A stretch of DNA of 37,440 nucleotides from Hoeflea sp. (GTDB lineage Bacteria > Pseudomonadota > Alphaproteobacteria > Rhizobiales > Rhizobiaceae): positions 1 through 37,440 of the forward strand of contig NZ_JACIYP010000049.1 of assembly GCF_014359905.1 (NCBI RefSeq), in the 5' to 3' direction. The translations under genes and the position numbers were made by a program. Positions 26,082-35,224 of this stretch are shown one piece after another. The stretch's first letter is position 1. Each line of letters starts with the position of its first letter. Below the pieces are notes generated by a model, which saw only the letters and a program-made list of their open reading frames with translations, made no database searches and was not told the DNA's origin.

Positions 26082-28586
26082 ATGAGCCGAGACACGACAT
26101 CCAAGAACAGAATGATTGGAAGTTCCGGATTTGTCGGCATTGGCTATCTGCAATCGTCAACGCAAGACGCATCAAGACCGCTATCTGGGAACCGCGCCAC
26201 TGCGAGCGACTGGTTCGATCCAGATGTCGCAACGGCGAACGAAGGTCGGGAAGGTCCGTGCACACAAGAATCTCTAAATCAGAAAGCGCCCCGGCCTTGT
26301 TCGTCCACGTCTGGGCTCTTTCCCGACAGAAGCGAAAGTTCAATGGATGTTCCTTATCCGATCAATGAACGGGAGCGGCTGCAGGCTCTCCGGGCGCTGA
26401 AAATTGTCCACACAGAGCCCACGCCTGAGTTCGATTTGATTGCGGCCCTGGCGGCCTCCATTTTCAACGTGCCGATCGGGCTGGTCTCATTCATCGAGTC
26501 AGAATTTCAATGGTTCAAAGCGAAGTGCGGACTTCAGATTGGTGAGACATGCCGGGAAGTCGCCTTTTGCAGCTACACGATCATGAACAATGACGCGCTT
26601 ATCGTCGAAGACGCCACCAAGGACGAGAGATTCACCCGGAATCCGATGGTGACCGGGGACGCTCATATCCGGTTCTACGCGGGCGCGCCGATATCCCTGG
26701 ATGGCGAGACAAATGTGGCAACCCTTTGCGTCATCGACGTAGAACCCAAGAAGGTATCCCGCACACAGATCGATCAATTGTCTGCACTGGCAGCCGTCGC
26801 TACCGCGCTCATCCGCGCCCACTCCGACGCCAACATCGCCAGAACTTCAGCTGTGAATGCCCGCCAGCGTGGCAAACTTCTCTCACAGATGGAATCCATC
26901 TCGAAAATGGGGGCGTGGTCGCTTGATGTGGAAAAATGCGTGACCGAATGGTCGGCTCAGGTATTCGCCATTCATGAGCTTCCGGAAGACAGACCGCCGA
27001 GCTTGATCGAGGCCATGTCATTTTATCCCAAATACGAGAGAAGCAGGCTGAAAGAAGCCATCAATGAATGCGTTGAGAACGGAACATCCTTTGAGATCGA
27101 ATGCGATTTCATCACAGCGAAGGGCAACAAACGCCGCGTTCAATCCATTGGCGAAATTGAACACGGAGAAAACGAATCCAAGTTCTTGATCGGCATCCTC
27201 AAGGACATCACTGAAGAAAATCAGCAGAAGGAAGTACTGCGACGGGCTGCTCATTTTGATAGCCTCACCGGCGTTCACAATCGTTTTTCCTTTCATGACA
27301 AGATTTCTCAGATGGTGAATGCCGGCTCGGCGGACGAGCGTGGCTTTTCGTTGCTGATTATTGATCTGGATGAATTCAAGGATGTGAATGACAACCTGGG
27401 TCATTTGGCAGGTGACATGGTGCTGCGCACGGTTGCGCAGAGAATCGAACGTTTGACATCAAGCAATGGATTCTGCGCGAGAGTTGGCGGCGATGAATTC
27501 GCCGTTCTCCTGCCGGCAAATCCGGACTCGCGAGTGGCAGAAGAATTTGCGAACCGGTTGCTGAAGGAGATCGAACTGCCCATCACCTATCAGGAAGACA
27601 AGATCAGGGTCGGCGCTTCAATCGGAATTGCAATGCATGCATCCGAAAGTGGCTCTGAAGATGAGGTTCTCCTGAACTCGGACCTGGCTCTCTACCATGT
27701 CAAGCGAAACGGTCGTGGAAAGGCTCAGTCTTTTGAGCCGTCCATCAATCACGGCTTTGAAGAAAAGCGGCACTCAATAGCGCTCATTCGTTCGGCCGTT
27801 ACAGAAGGCCGGCTGGAGCCGTTCTATCAGCCCATCATAGACCTGGGCACGCTCAAAATGCGGGGTGTCGAAGCACTGGTGCGTGTCCGTGGGGCAGATG
27901 GTTCCATCCAGGGCCCCGCTGATTTCTGGCAAGCTCTTCAGGACCCACAGAGCGCTCGCATGATTGACGAAGCGATGCTGCGACTTTCTCTGAAGGATTT
28001 CGCTCAATGGCGGCGTGTCGGTCTCGATCTAGGCTTTGTCAGCATCAACGCCTCTTCAATATGTGTCCACTCAATGGCTTATGTGGATTTGCTATTGGAG
28101 ACATTGCGCAATGAAGGCTTGTCGCCAAGGGACATAAAGATCGAAGTCGTTGAAAGCGTATTCATGGGAAATGAAAGCCACGACGTTCTTGCGGTGTTGG
28201 AGCGTCTCTCCGCCGAGGGCATTCTCATCGCGCTGGATGACTTTGGAACTGGCTATGCCTCATTGAGTCATCTGCGGGATTTTCCGGTCAACTGCATCAA
28301 GATAGACAAATCCTTCGTTTCAGGAATTGGCCACGATGCGCATAACACGGCCATAGTTCAGGCGATGGTCGGTCTCGGAAGATCGATGAAACTCCAGGTG
28401 ATCGCCGAAGGAATTGAAACAAAAGAGCAGCTTGACTTTGTATCATCCCTTGGTTGCGATTTCGGCCAGGGATACTTCTTTTCGCCGCCAATTGCCGCGC
28501 CTGATCTTGAGAAGTCCGCTGCTTGTAAGCCGCCCCATGCCATTCCGTGCAAAAGCTTGCCCGCTGCGACGACCGGTCGAATTTAG
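26082..28586 (+). CDS. GAF-PAS-GGDEF-EAL cyclic di-GMP enzyme
   Basis: 834 residues. The first 87 are a disordered-looking extension. Residues 95-245 form a GAF domain (ALRALKIVHTEPTPEFDLIA, FCSYTIMN). Residues 265-375 are a PAS, and 385-545 a GGDEF with GGDEF at 469-473 intact. Residues 565-815 are an EAL domain with EAL at 597-599, INAS, IEVVES, LDDFGTGYASL, IKIDKSFV and AEGIE. The metal and catalytic residues of both enzyme types are kept, so it could make or break cyclic di-GMP. No RxxD is present. An alternative ATG at 26343 begins right at the GAF-type start (MDVPYPINERERL) and may be the true start, although AGGAAAAG precedes ATG 26082. No membrane segment is seen. Confidence 0.92.
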   Translation: MSRDTTSKNRMIGSSGFVGIGYLQSSTQDASRPLSGNRATASDWFDPDVATANEGREGPCTQESLNQKAPRPCSSTSGLFPDRSESSMDVPYPINERERLQALRALKIVHTEPTPEFDLIAALAASIFNVPIGLVSFIESEFQWFKAKCGLQIGETCREVAFCSYTIMNNDALIVEDATKDERFTRNPMVTGDAHIRFYAGAPISLDGETNVATLCVIDVEPKKVSRTQIDQLSALAAVATALIRAHSDANIARTSAVNARQRGKLLSQMESISKMGAWSLDVEKCVTEWSAQVFAIHELPEDRPPSLIEAMSFYPKYERSRLKEAINECVENGTSFEIECDFITAKGNKRRVQSIGEIEHGENESKFLIGILKDITEENQQKEVLRRAAHFDSLTGVHNRFSFHDKISQMVNAGSADERGFSLLIIDLDEFKDVNDNLGHLAGDMVLRTVAQRIERLTSSNGFCARVGGDEFAVLLPANPDSRVAEEFANRLLKEIELPITYQEDKIRVGASIGIAMHASESGSEDEVLLNSDLALYHVKRNGRGKAQSFEPSINHGFEEKRHSIALIRSAVTEGRLEPFYQPIIDLGTLKMRGVEALVRVRGADGSIQGPADFWQALQDPQSARMIDEAMLRLSLKDFAQWRRVGLDLGFVSINASSICVHSMAYVDLLLETLRNEGLSPRDIKIEVVESVFMGNESHDVLAVLERLSAEGILIALDDFGTGYASLSHLRDFPVNCIKIDKSFVSGIGHDAHNTAIVQAMVGLGRSMKLQVIAEGIETKEQLDFVSSLGCDFGQGYFFSPPIAAPDLEKSAACKPPHAIPCKSLPAATTGRI

Positions 28587-28786
28587 CCGGCACAAACTGA
28601 CCGGCAGGTTCAATGTGGAATGCAAGGCACGTCAGGCACGTTCTCCCAACACCTAGCAGGCCAATCGCATGCGTTTCCGGTGGTAGAGCGAATGCCTCCT
28701 TCGCACTCCTTTTGCTGAAGAACGGCATCAGAATACGACCTCGAGGCCGATTGGCTATTCGGTGCCTCCAAACAAAGGACGATTAT

Positions 28787-29203
28787 ATGAGCGCCCCTAC
28801 ACCGATAAAAACTCCCGGGAACTACCTTACCAAGTTTGCGCTCGAGCAGGAAAACCGCAAATGGGAGCGACGCAAATGTGCTGTGTTGGTCAATATAATT
28901 TTTGCCCTCAAGGGAATACGCCGCATCAGCAAGGCGCAACTGCGCGTCCTCAACATCTCCGAGGGCGGCTTGCTGGCGACATCCAGGCGGCCGGATATTC
29001 CCGATCACTTTTACATTTCCATCGGCGACGACCAGTATCACATTGGATGCGCGGTCGTATCACGTGAAAATGGCGCACTGCATGTTCGCTTTCTTCGCGA
29101 GCAGCCAACCGTGTTCATCAATGTATTTGCTTCATTGCTTGATCCCTTCGCACTGCTGGAGGAAATCCGTCCTGCTCTCTACGGGCTGGAAAACGAGGTG
29201 TAG
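28787..29203 (+). CDS. PilZ domain protein, cyclic di-GMP receptor
   Basis: 138 residues from ATG 28787, with AAAGGA upstream. Residues about 25-110 fit PilZ: the RxxxR motif RKWER, followed 30 residues later by NISEGG, the (D/N)xSxxG motif, and hydrophobic strands (YHIGCAVVS, ALHVRFL). These two motifs bind cyclic di-GMP in PilZ domains. The C-terminal 30 residues are helical. It sits between a GGDEF-EAL gene and a GGDEF gene on the same strand, so it is a plausible local receptor. An upstream in-frame extension to 28613 is not protein-like. Confidence 0.83.
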   Translation: MSAPTPIKTPGNYLTKFALEQENRKWERRKCAVLVNIIFALKGIRRISKAQLRVLNISEGGLLATSRRPDIPDHFYISIGDDQYHIGCAVVSRENGALHVRFLREQPTVFINVFASLLDPFALLEEIRPALYGLENEV

Positions 29204-29447
29204 CTGTGAAGGCGATGAGGGAGCAACACCCCTGTTGCAAAGAACGGTATACGGTCTAGCAATGAAGACAGGTACCACCGATCTGGCTTCTTCTGGCTGT
29301 TCCGCCCACGCTTTCACTACGTGCCGCTCGGAGCAGGTGCGCGCGACAAACATCTCGCCATGTTTGGACGAGCTTTCGAATGGCTCCCCTTAACGAAAGC
29401 CACAATGCGCGGCGATAATTCATGTTCAAAATGAAACGGGAGTGATG

Positions 29448-30407
29448 ATGGAAATGGATTGGCTATCGGAACGACAACTTGCGGGACCGGTGCTCGACGC
29501 ATTGACGGCAAGTATCTGCGTTGTCGACCATAGCGGCGTCATCGTGGCGGTGAACGAGGCCTGGCGGCACTTCTCCAAGGATAACGGCGGCAAGGATGCC
29601 TTCCTGGGCGAGAACTATCTGGATGCATGCAGGCGAGCGACGGGAGAAGGCGCTGATGCAGCCCATTGCTTCGGACAGAATGTTGAGGACGTGCTTTCAG
29701 GCCGCTGCGAGAGATTCGAAACGGAATATCCGTGCCATTCACCAGATAAGCGCCGCTGGTTTCTCGCTCGCGTAACGAAACTGCGCACTGGTGAAGCCGC
29801 CTCCACCAACGATGCGACTCGTGTCGCCGTCATATCTCATCAAGAAATCACCACAAGAAAGCTCCTTGAATGCGATCTCAAGAAGCTGGCCGAAACCGAC
29901 GAACTGACGGGCCTCAAGAACCGAAGGAAATTTCTAGCCAGCGCTGACATATTATTGGAGCAGCTCAAGCGTGAGGGCGTCCCCGCCAGCATGTTCATCA
30001 TTGATCTCGATCACTTCAAGTCAATCAATGACACCCATGGCCACGCGGCTGGTGACGATGCCCTGCGTCATGTTGCAGAACAGTTTGATCGTGCAATCCG
30101 TCGCAGTGATGTCTTGGCCCGTATCGGTGGAGAGGAATTTGCTGTTTTGTTGCCCAATACCGATGAATGGGGTGCCATAATGGTTGCAGAACGAGTTCGT
30201 GCATCGGTCGCGGACTCCATTGTGGACACCAGAGTTGGCAAACTGAACCTGACAGCAAGCATTGGCGTGACCACGTTTTGGAAGGACGACCGCAGTCCGG
30301 ACGCTGCATTGGGCCGTGCCGACGCTGCGCTCTATCTCGCCAAGGACGGAGGACGCAACCGCGTGCGGACATCGACCAGGGGACTTTGGTCACCGGTCGC
30401 CGGATAA
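29448..30407 (+). CDS. PAS-GGDEF diguanylate cyclase
   Basis: 319 residues. Residues about 12-130 form a PAS sensor of the short type beginning LDALTASICVVDHSGVIVAV, with Cys residues at the middle (ACRRA, HCFG). Residues about 145-310 are GGDEF with ETDELTGLKNRRKF, IDLDHFKSINDTHGH and GGEEF at 227-231. RRSD, five residues before the loop, is an RxxD inhibitory site, so product feedback is expected. GTG 29442 and ATG 29445 are alternative starts; ATG 29448 has GGAG at best spacing. No membrane helix is present. Confidence 0.9.
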   Translation: MEMDWLSERQLAGPVLDALTASICVVDHSGVIVAVNEAWRHFSKDNGGKDAFLGENYLDACRRATGEGADAAHCFGQNVEDVLSGRCERFETEYPCHSPDKRRWFLARVTKLRTGEAASTNDATRVAVISHQEITTRKLLECDLKKLAETDELTGLKNRRKFLASADILLEQLKREGVPASMFIIDLDHFKSINDTHGHAAGDDALRHVAEQFDRAIRRSDVLARIGGEEFAVLLPNTDEWGAIMVAERVRASVADSIVDTRVGKLNLTASIGVTTFWKDDRSPDAALGRADAALYLAKDGGRNRVRTSTRGLWSPVAG

Positions 30408-30467
30408 ACCTTTCCGACACATCCCTGCAATGGCGCAAAGGACCGACGGTTGTCGCCAGAAGTCCAA

Positions 30468-30660
30468 TTAGGCAAACAGTTCCTCAAAGCCTCCCCTACC
30501 GTCTCCGAAATGGATACCGTCCTTGCCCGACGACCGATAGTCGATCACGATCGTCCCGGTCCGCTCGTCTGCAAAGGCATGCATGACAGCATTGATAACG
30601 AGTTGATGTCCGCTCTCGGAAAGCTGCACCGCAATGAAAACCCCAATGCCCGGTTCGGCC
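30468..30660 (-). pseudogene. Remnant of an HWE/HisKA_2-type histidine kinase ATPase domain
   Basis: The minus-strand frame ending in TAA at 30468 has HQLVINAVMHAFADERTGT, then IVIDYRSSGKDGIHFGDGRG. This matches the N box and following strand of HWE/HisKA_2 kinases (typically TELVINALKHAF). The related gene at 36914 shows LIVTELVINALKHAF and continues intact. Here the upstream kinase core and downstream G boxes are missing. The remaining bases of 30408-30786 show only a degenerate palindrome. Confidence 0.6.
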
Positions 30661-30729
30661 GATAAAATTACCTAACGTCCAGTTTGCTGACGCGCATTCG
30701 CAAACCTGTTCGCCTCTCCCGGCCCGGAA

Positions 30730-30746
30730 GCAGAAATCATTTCCGC
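30730..30746. repeat. 17-bp palindrome, degenerate copy
   Basis: GCAGAAATCATTTCCGC, two differences from GCGGAAATAATTTCCGC. It lies between two convergent GGDEF genes. Confidence 0.45.
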
Positions 30747-30786
30747 TTTGCGCCCCATAGCCGGTCGCTTTACGGGTCACACTCAA

Positions 30787-32097
30787 CTACCGTATGGCCT
30801 TCCGCTCCGCGATATCATCGTGGATTGATGTCGCCGGTCGATGGATGATCACTCGATTTCGGCCGAGTTGTTTGGCTCGGTAGAGTGCAGCGTCCGCATT
30901 GCACTGCAGTTGTTCCGATGACAAGTTTTCGCCATTTGGCACCTGAACTGCGATCCCGATGCTCAAGGTGACATTTTGGGAGACGCGAGACATCGGATTG
31001 GGCAAAGATGCCGCTTCGACTTTCTTGCGGACTCGCTCGGCCACGCATAGGGCTTGCTTCTCGCTCATCCCTGGAAGGATCACAAGAAACTCTTCGCCGC
31101 CGTAGCGCGCTACATGATCAAGATTGCGCCTTACATGTTTCTGGATAATGCCGGCGACCTGGACCAGACATCGATCACCTTCAGCATGCCCCAGATGATC
31201 GTTCAGCTTTTTGAATTCGTCGATATCGCACATCAGCATTGCGACACGTTCGGGGCCCTTCTTGCCCTTGTTCCAGAGGTGGTCGATGGTTTCTGTCATC
31301 GATCGTCGGTTGGCGAGACCAGTCAGCGGATCAGTCCTTGCCAGGCACTCCAGCCGATCGTTAACTTCAGCCTGTTCAGAAACTCTGCGCCTATCCCGCA
31401 GCTCAAAGAGGAATGCTTTCTGAGCGAGAATCGTCATGTTGCGCCGCGCGGCAACTGTCGCGACAACACCCGTGGTGAAAAGCAGCATCGAAGCCAATGC
31501 ACTCCCCAATTCGAGCGACGGGTTTGTCAACTGAAAGACGAAATAGATGCTGAGTGCCTGGGTGGCGATGATCACTGTCCAGACCAGTGGAATTCCAAAT
31601 ATGATGATGGCGGTTATCGCCACGAACAGCATAATGTTCAAATGCCGTTCGTAGAATTCTCCGCCAGCACTGACGCCAACCAGCGCGATCAACAGAAGGA
31701 TGGCAAAAACGCCGGCGATCAGCAGGCTTCCTTGCAGCCATGTCGCCCGCGGCCTTCTCCACACAAGAGCCACGGCAAGCGCGATGGGAGGAAGCATCGC
31801 GCCAGGACGTACCATGGATTTCGACACATCTGGTGGAAGCAACAGAATGTTGAAAATAAAGGTCAGCACACCAAGGATGGCCACCCAGATCATCCACGCA
31901 CGAATGATCTTGGACGTCTGCGGCCAAATGCGGTCCTTGAACAGCCGGTTGATCTCGTCATTGAGGCGGATGTGGCGCGCAGGATGCGACAGAAGCCGCT
32001 CCACTTCCGCCATGATGGAAGGATCGTCTTGAACGCCGAGACAGGTCCGGTCTGCCGCAATTAACGGAATATCGGTCACTTTTGTTTGTTTGACCAT
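30787..32097 (-). CDS. Membrane diguanylate cyclase (GGDEF)
   Basis: 436 residues. Residues 1-60 are a cytoplasmic N-terminus. About six hydrophobic helices lie between 65 and 235 (IIRAWMIWVAILGVLTF to LLFTTGVVATVAA). A short coiled coil follows, then GGDEF (270-430) with RTDPLTGLANRRSM, CDIDEFKKLNDHLGH and GGEEF at 333-337. RNLD before the loop gives an RxxD inhibitory site. It resembles the rhizobial membrane GGDEF type with a MASE-like sensor. It is convergent with the PAS-GGDEF gene at 29448. ATG 32097 lacks a strong ribosome binding site. Confidence 0.9.
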   Translation of the reverse strand: MVKQTKVTDIPLIAADRTCLGVQDDPSIMAEVERLLSHPARHIRLNDEINRLFKDRIWPQTSKIIRAWMIWVAILGVLTFIFNILLLPPDVSKSMVRPGAMLPPIALAVALVWRRPRATWLQGSLLIAGVFAILLLIALVGVSAGGEFYERHLNIMLFVAITAIIIFGIPLVWTVIIATQALSIYFVFQLTNPSLELGSALASMLLFTTGVVATVAARRNMTILAQKAFLFELRDRRRVSEQAEVNDRLECLARTDPLTGLANRRSMTETIDHLWNKGKKGPERVAMLMCDIDEFKKLNDHLGHAEGDRCLVQVAGIIQKHVRRNLDHVARYGGEEFLVILPGMSEKQALCVAERVRKKVEAASLPNPMSRVSQNVTLSIGIAVQVPNGENLSSEQLQCNADAALYRAKQLGRNRVIIHRPATSIHDDIAERKAIR

Positions 32098-32159
32098 TCA
32101 GGCTATCCAGATAGCGAACATTCGGTTGCAGCTTGTGCGTTAAGATGTTGCTTTCGGAT

Positions 32160-32393
32160 TCACTGGCGTCTTACCGAATTGCCACCATCGATAATACGGT
32201 TGATCAACGCTGCGACAGCTCTGTGTGTTTGCAGCTCGCTTTCGGAGCCAGTCGCGTTCTGATGAGACGCAGCGGAATCCTGCAGGACGCCGACGATCTC
32301 TTTTTCGGGGAGAATATCATGGTCGTTCAGCGCGAGCAGGAGGGCCTCACAGATCGTGAGTGCGGCCCTTCCTGAATAGTCTTGGTCGGACAT
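32160..32393 (-). CDS. Small conserved-looking protein of unknown function
   Basis: 77 residues from ATG 32393, with GAGGAAC upstream; an earlier ATG at 32435 is in frame but has a weaker site. The sequence begins MSDQDYSGRAALTICEALLL and continues LNDHDILPEKEIVGVLQD, predicted as helices. I have seen this helix pattern in short rhizobial proteins next to regulators, but no function is established. It lies between a GGDEF gene and a Crp/Fnr gene and is divergent from the latter. Confidence 0.65.
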   Translation of the reverse strand: MSDQDYSGRAALTICEALLLALNDHDILPEKEIVGVLQDSAASHQNATGSESELQTHRAVAALINRIIDGGNSVRRQ

Positions 32394-32547
32394 AGATGTC
32401 TGTTCCTCGTGAAAAGCAATTTCAGGTGCCGACATCGGGTGCCTGTTTATTGAAGCAAGCCTGACATAAAATTGCCTGTGCTGAACTGATCTAGAGCAGC
32501 GCCCACCGCAATGATTTCGGTAATGTAACCCGACTCTGGAGGGGCCT

Positions 32548-33282
32548 TTGAACGACGTAGCAAATAGTCCATTGACTAAAAAGCTTTCGGCATTCGTGGC
32601 ATTGTCGTCGAAGGAACTGACTATTCTGGAGCGACTGCATCGGCGAAGTCGTTCCTTTGTCGTCGGTCGCGATCTCGTGCATCAGGGCCAATCTGACCAG
32701 GCAGCCTACGTCCTTGCCTCGGGTTGGGTCTGTTCTTACAAGATACAGCCCGATGGATCACGCCAGATCGTCGACTTCCAGATACCGGGTGACTTCCTGG
32801 GCCTGCGCAGCCTGCTTTTGCGAACTTCAGATCACAGTTTTGAACCTGTCGTGGACATTGAGGCAGTGGAGGTTCTGGCAAGCGACCTGCTTGAGGCTTT
32901 CGAGGAAACACCTCGACTGGCAACAGCTATCCTATGGGCTGCCTCCAGAGACGAGGCGATGGTCGTCGAACATCTTGTCTGTCTCGGATCGCGTGACGCG
33001 GACGCGCGGATGGCACATTTCCTGCTCGAACTCGGGTCCAGACTTTTCCTCGTCAGATTGGGCGGCAGGACTGGCTATGCCTGCCCCCTGTCCCAGTATC
33101 ATCTCGCCGATGCGCTCGGGCTGAGTGCGGTTCATGTCAACCGCGTCCTTCGCCGACTTTGTGAAGCCGGATTGGTAACATTTCGGAATGGCTACGTTAC
33201 GTTTCACGACTATGGGGGTCTAGTGAAGATGGCTGATTTCGATCCAGCTTACCTCGATCATACCGGGCCACTTCTGAGATAG
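32548..33282 (+). CDS. Crp/Fnr family transcription regulator
   Basis: 244 residues. Residues about 15-130 are a cyclic-nucleotide-binding-like beta barrel (VLASGWVCSYKIQPDGSRQI, VDFQIPGDFLG). Residues 150-225 are a Crp-type helix-turn-helix with LSQYHLADALGLSAVHVNRV followed by LRRLCEAGLV. No N-terminal Cys cluster is present, so it is not an FNR-type iron-sulphur sensor. Most rhizobial members of this group have no known ligand. The start is TTG 32548, supported by GGAGGGG 5 bases upstream. It ends 30 bases before the convergent small gene at 33313. Confidence 0.9.
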   Translation: MNDVANSPLTKKLSAFVALSSKELTILERLHRRSRSFVVGRDLVHQGQSDQAAYVLASGWVCSYKIQPDGSRQIVDFQIPGDFLGLRSLLLRTSDHSFEPVVDIEAVEVLASDLLEAFEETPRLATAILWAASRDEAMVVEHLVCLGSRDADARMAHFLLELGSRLFLVRLGGRTGYACPLSQYHLADALGLSAVHVNRVLRRLCEAGLVTFRNGYVTFHDYGGLVKMADFDPAYLDHTGPLLR

Positions 33283-33312
33283 ACTGCGAACGCTTTGATG
33301 AGCGACGGAGCC

Positions 33313-33525
33313 TCAGATGGGCGATTGGGGCCGATCTTCTTTGAGCATGAGCTTCAACTCTTCCAGACTGTCGACGCCGTTTTCAAACAGGGAAAAGATG
33401 CGGCTGGCTACAACGGCGCGCATCGCGTCATTGCTAATGTTGATGCCAGATTCGGTGCAATGCTCGTTCAAGGCCGTTCTTAGAAGCGCCAATTCTGAAG
33501 AGTTAGCAGTGCCTTGGAAAATCAT
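33313..33525 (-). CDS. Small protein of unknown function
   Basis: 70 residues from ATG 33525, with GGAGA 7 bases upstream. It begins MIFQGTANSSELALLRTALN and continues with an ISNDAMRAVVASRIFSLFE helix and a VDSLEELKLML end. It appears as an all-helical soluble protein. Short rhizobial proteins with this layout exist, but I know no function. An upstream extension to 33597 is unlikely. Confidence 0.6.
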   Translation of the reverse strand: MIFQGTANSSELALLRTALNEHCTESGINISNDAMRAVVASRIFSLFENGVDSLEELKLMLKEDRPQSPI

Positions 33526-33700
33526 GAGATTTCTCCGGTTAGAGCGCAAAGACTGAAAGAATTTTCTGTTTCCATCGTGGTGAAGACCGTATGACACAGG
33601 GGACGCTGTGCTTGCACACCATGGAGGCCATTCACAACTGCGGACTTGGTACCGTTCAGCTTCACCGGATCACCAAGCAGGTCCGGCGAGAGGTAGCTTC

Positions 33701-33736
33701 AAAAAACGCCGACTCTCTGGGCAGAAAGTCAGCGTT
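33701..33736 (-). terminator. Orphan rho-independent terminator
   Basis: On the minus strand, AACGCTGACT (33736-33727) pairs with AGTCGGCGTT (33714-33705) with one mismatch, followed by a run of six T. No protein gene precedes it on that strand for about 240 bases. Confidence 0.7.
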
Positions 33737-33981
33737 CTTGGGGTGGCAAATGTCGGACGGCCATTACATGGGGGCATGTTCACCCGACACACCCACGTTC
33801 TCGCGAAAGTCTCTCGGGCGCACTGATCTCAATCAGCGTCGATTGTTTTATTCGCAATACGGCTTGATGCGATTGCAGATATCATTGTCAAAAGACAGCA
33901 TGGCACGGCGTCGCCAATGCCGTTGTTTGACTCTTTGCGCTCAACTTTCGGCTCTGAATACCGAAGAAGACGGCGATAAAA

Positions 33982-34008
33982 CGCCTCCGGAAAGAAACTC
34001 CGGAGGCG
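33982..34008 (-). terminator. Terminator of the SH3/DUF1236 gene
   Basis: Perfect ten-base stem CGCCTCCGGA/TCCGGAGGCG with a seven-base loop, followed on the minus strand by TTTTATC. It lies 22 bases after the stop codon. Confidence 0.9.
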
Positions 34009-34030
34009 CTGTCGTCAGCTGATTTCCAGC

Positions 34031-34690
34031 CTAGCGGTAAACGTGGACAATCTGTCGGGTGCCCGCATCGACCAACACTGGCTGGCCATTGATGTAGACA
34101 TACTGATATTCGTAATCGGGAACCGCATACAGTTCGACGGTGTCGGGAACGCCAGCGCCAATTACGACTTCACCTTCCAGGTAAACCGGTTCGATACGGT
34201 TTTGCATTACATAGGTCTTTACGGTCGCTGGTGGCGATGCCGCCAGGCCTGCTGTTGCTCCGATCACGCCGCCGACGGCAGCGCCGATTGGACCACCGAT
34301 CAACGCGCCGGCGATGGCACCGCCAGCCAGACCAACAGTCGCATTGGTTGATGCCTGATCGTTTTCGAGGACCGGAATCTGAGCTGTCTGCGGTGCCATG
34401 GAGATCACGGCTGGTTTCCCAGTGAAATCGCCTGAGAGGTACTCGGAATATGCCCATCCGGTCGTCCCATTGTAGGAAACCTGACACCACTTCCTGCCTT
34501 CGATGCAGCCATTGACGGTTGCGGTGTCGGAATTGGCAATAGCGCCAATCACTTCATATTGAGGTCCGGGGCCGGTGCGGATGTTAAGATCGGCGGTTGC
34601 GATTGCATTGAAACCAGCAAGAGCGGCGGTGCTGTAAAGCACGGCGGTGGCCAGACCGGCAGCTGTGATTGTTGCTATCTTGTTTTGCAT
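34031..34690 (-). CDS. Exported SH3 / DUF1236 domain protein
   Basis: 219 residues. A signal peptide covers residues 1 to about 25 (ATITAAGLATAVLYSTAALA then GF). Residues 28-88 are a bacterial SH3 domain (TADLNIRTGPGPQYEVIGAI, WCQVSYNGTTGWAYSEYL). A Gly/Ala-rich stretch at about 117-152 (GGAIAGALIGGPIGAAVGG) may insert into a membrane. Residues 160-219 are DUF1236 (VYLEGEVVIGAGVPDTVELY, QYVYINGQPVLVD). Likely an envelope protein. AAAGGAAA precedes the ATG, and a strong terminator follows. Upstream lies a possible stress-sigma promoter. Confidence 0.88.
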   Translation of the reverse strand: MQNKIATITAAGLATAVLYSTAALAGFNAIATADLNIRTGPGPQYEVIGAIANSDTATVNGCIEGRKWCQVSYNGTTGWAYSEYLSGDFTGKPAVISMAPQTAQIPVLENDQASTNATVGLAGGAIAGALIGGPIGAAVGGVIGATAGLAASPPATVKTYVMQNRIEPVYLEGEVVIGAGVPDTVELYAVPDYEYQYVYINGQPVLVDAGTRQIVHVYR

Positions 34691-34759
34691 GGGTATTTCC
34701 TTTGGGTTCGTGAGCTACCTATGGCAGGTGATTGATCTGCCCGGCATTCACGAACACAC

Positions 34760-34785
34760 AATGCTTTGGTCCCACGACTGGTTCC
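34760..34785 (-). promoter_or_regulatory. Possible EcfG-type general stress promoter of the SH3/DUF1236 gene
   Basis: On the minus strand GGAAC is followed 17 bases later by CATT, one base off the GGAAC-N16/17-CGTT pattern of alphaproteobacterial EcfG promoters. It ends 70 bases before the ATG at 34690. Confidence 0.3.
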
Positions 34786-35224
34786 CAGCTCAATCGGGGT
34801 GATTTCATGACAATTCGATGGCCAGATGGCGATTGGGGGGGGCATTTTCGGAAATGCCAGACGCCGGACCCCGCTTGTTGGCTCTAACCAATCGAAATCC
34901 CGAATTTGCCTCAGGCATGCCGACACTGATCCATCAAAGATGCGTCGTGACCATAGAGTGGCAGCGATTTAGCAGCTGCGACGCCAGCCATCGACAAGGT
35001 GACGAAGGTCCGCGAAGGCCATACCTTCTTCGTCTCGGCGGTCCTTGCCGCACTTGCGTTGTGTGCAACTTGGAAGGTGCATCATCAGAAATGAATGGCG
35101 AGCTGCGGTCGATTTGACGTAAGCGCCCCGATCGCAGATGTCTGTGGCTCACCGCAATCGGTGCAGTTCACTGTCAGCTCTGTTGCGGTCATTCGGAAAC
35201 CTGCCAGTCTGCACAAATCCCAAA

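Larger units (their letters stand above)
33526..34030. other. Intergenic region with two terminators and a possible small RNA
   Basis: 505 bases with no supported protein gene. Both terminators listed here read on the minus strand. The right one serves the DUF1236 gene. The left one (33701-33736) has no gene between it and the right one, so about 150 bases on the minus strand could encode a small RNA; TTGACA on the minus strand at 33891-33886 could be its -35 box. Confidence 0.4.

Noticed and set aside
33591..34022. Plus-strand 143-codon frame
   Set aside because: No ribosome binding site, no domain, and it runs through both minus-strand terminators.
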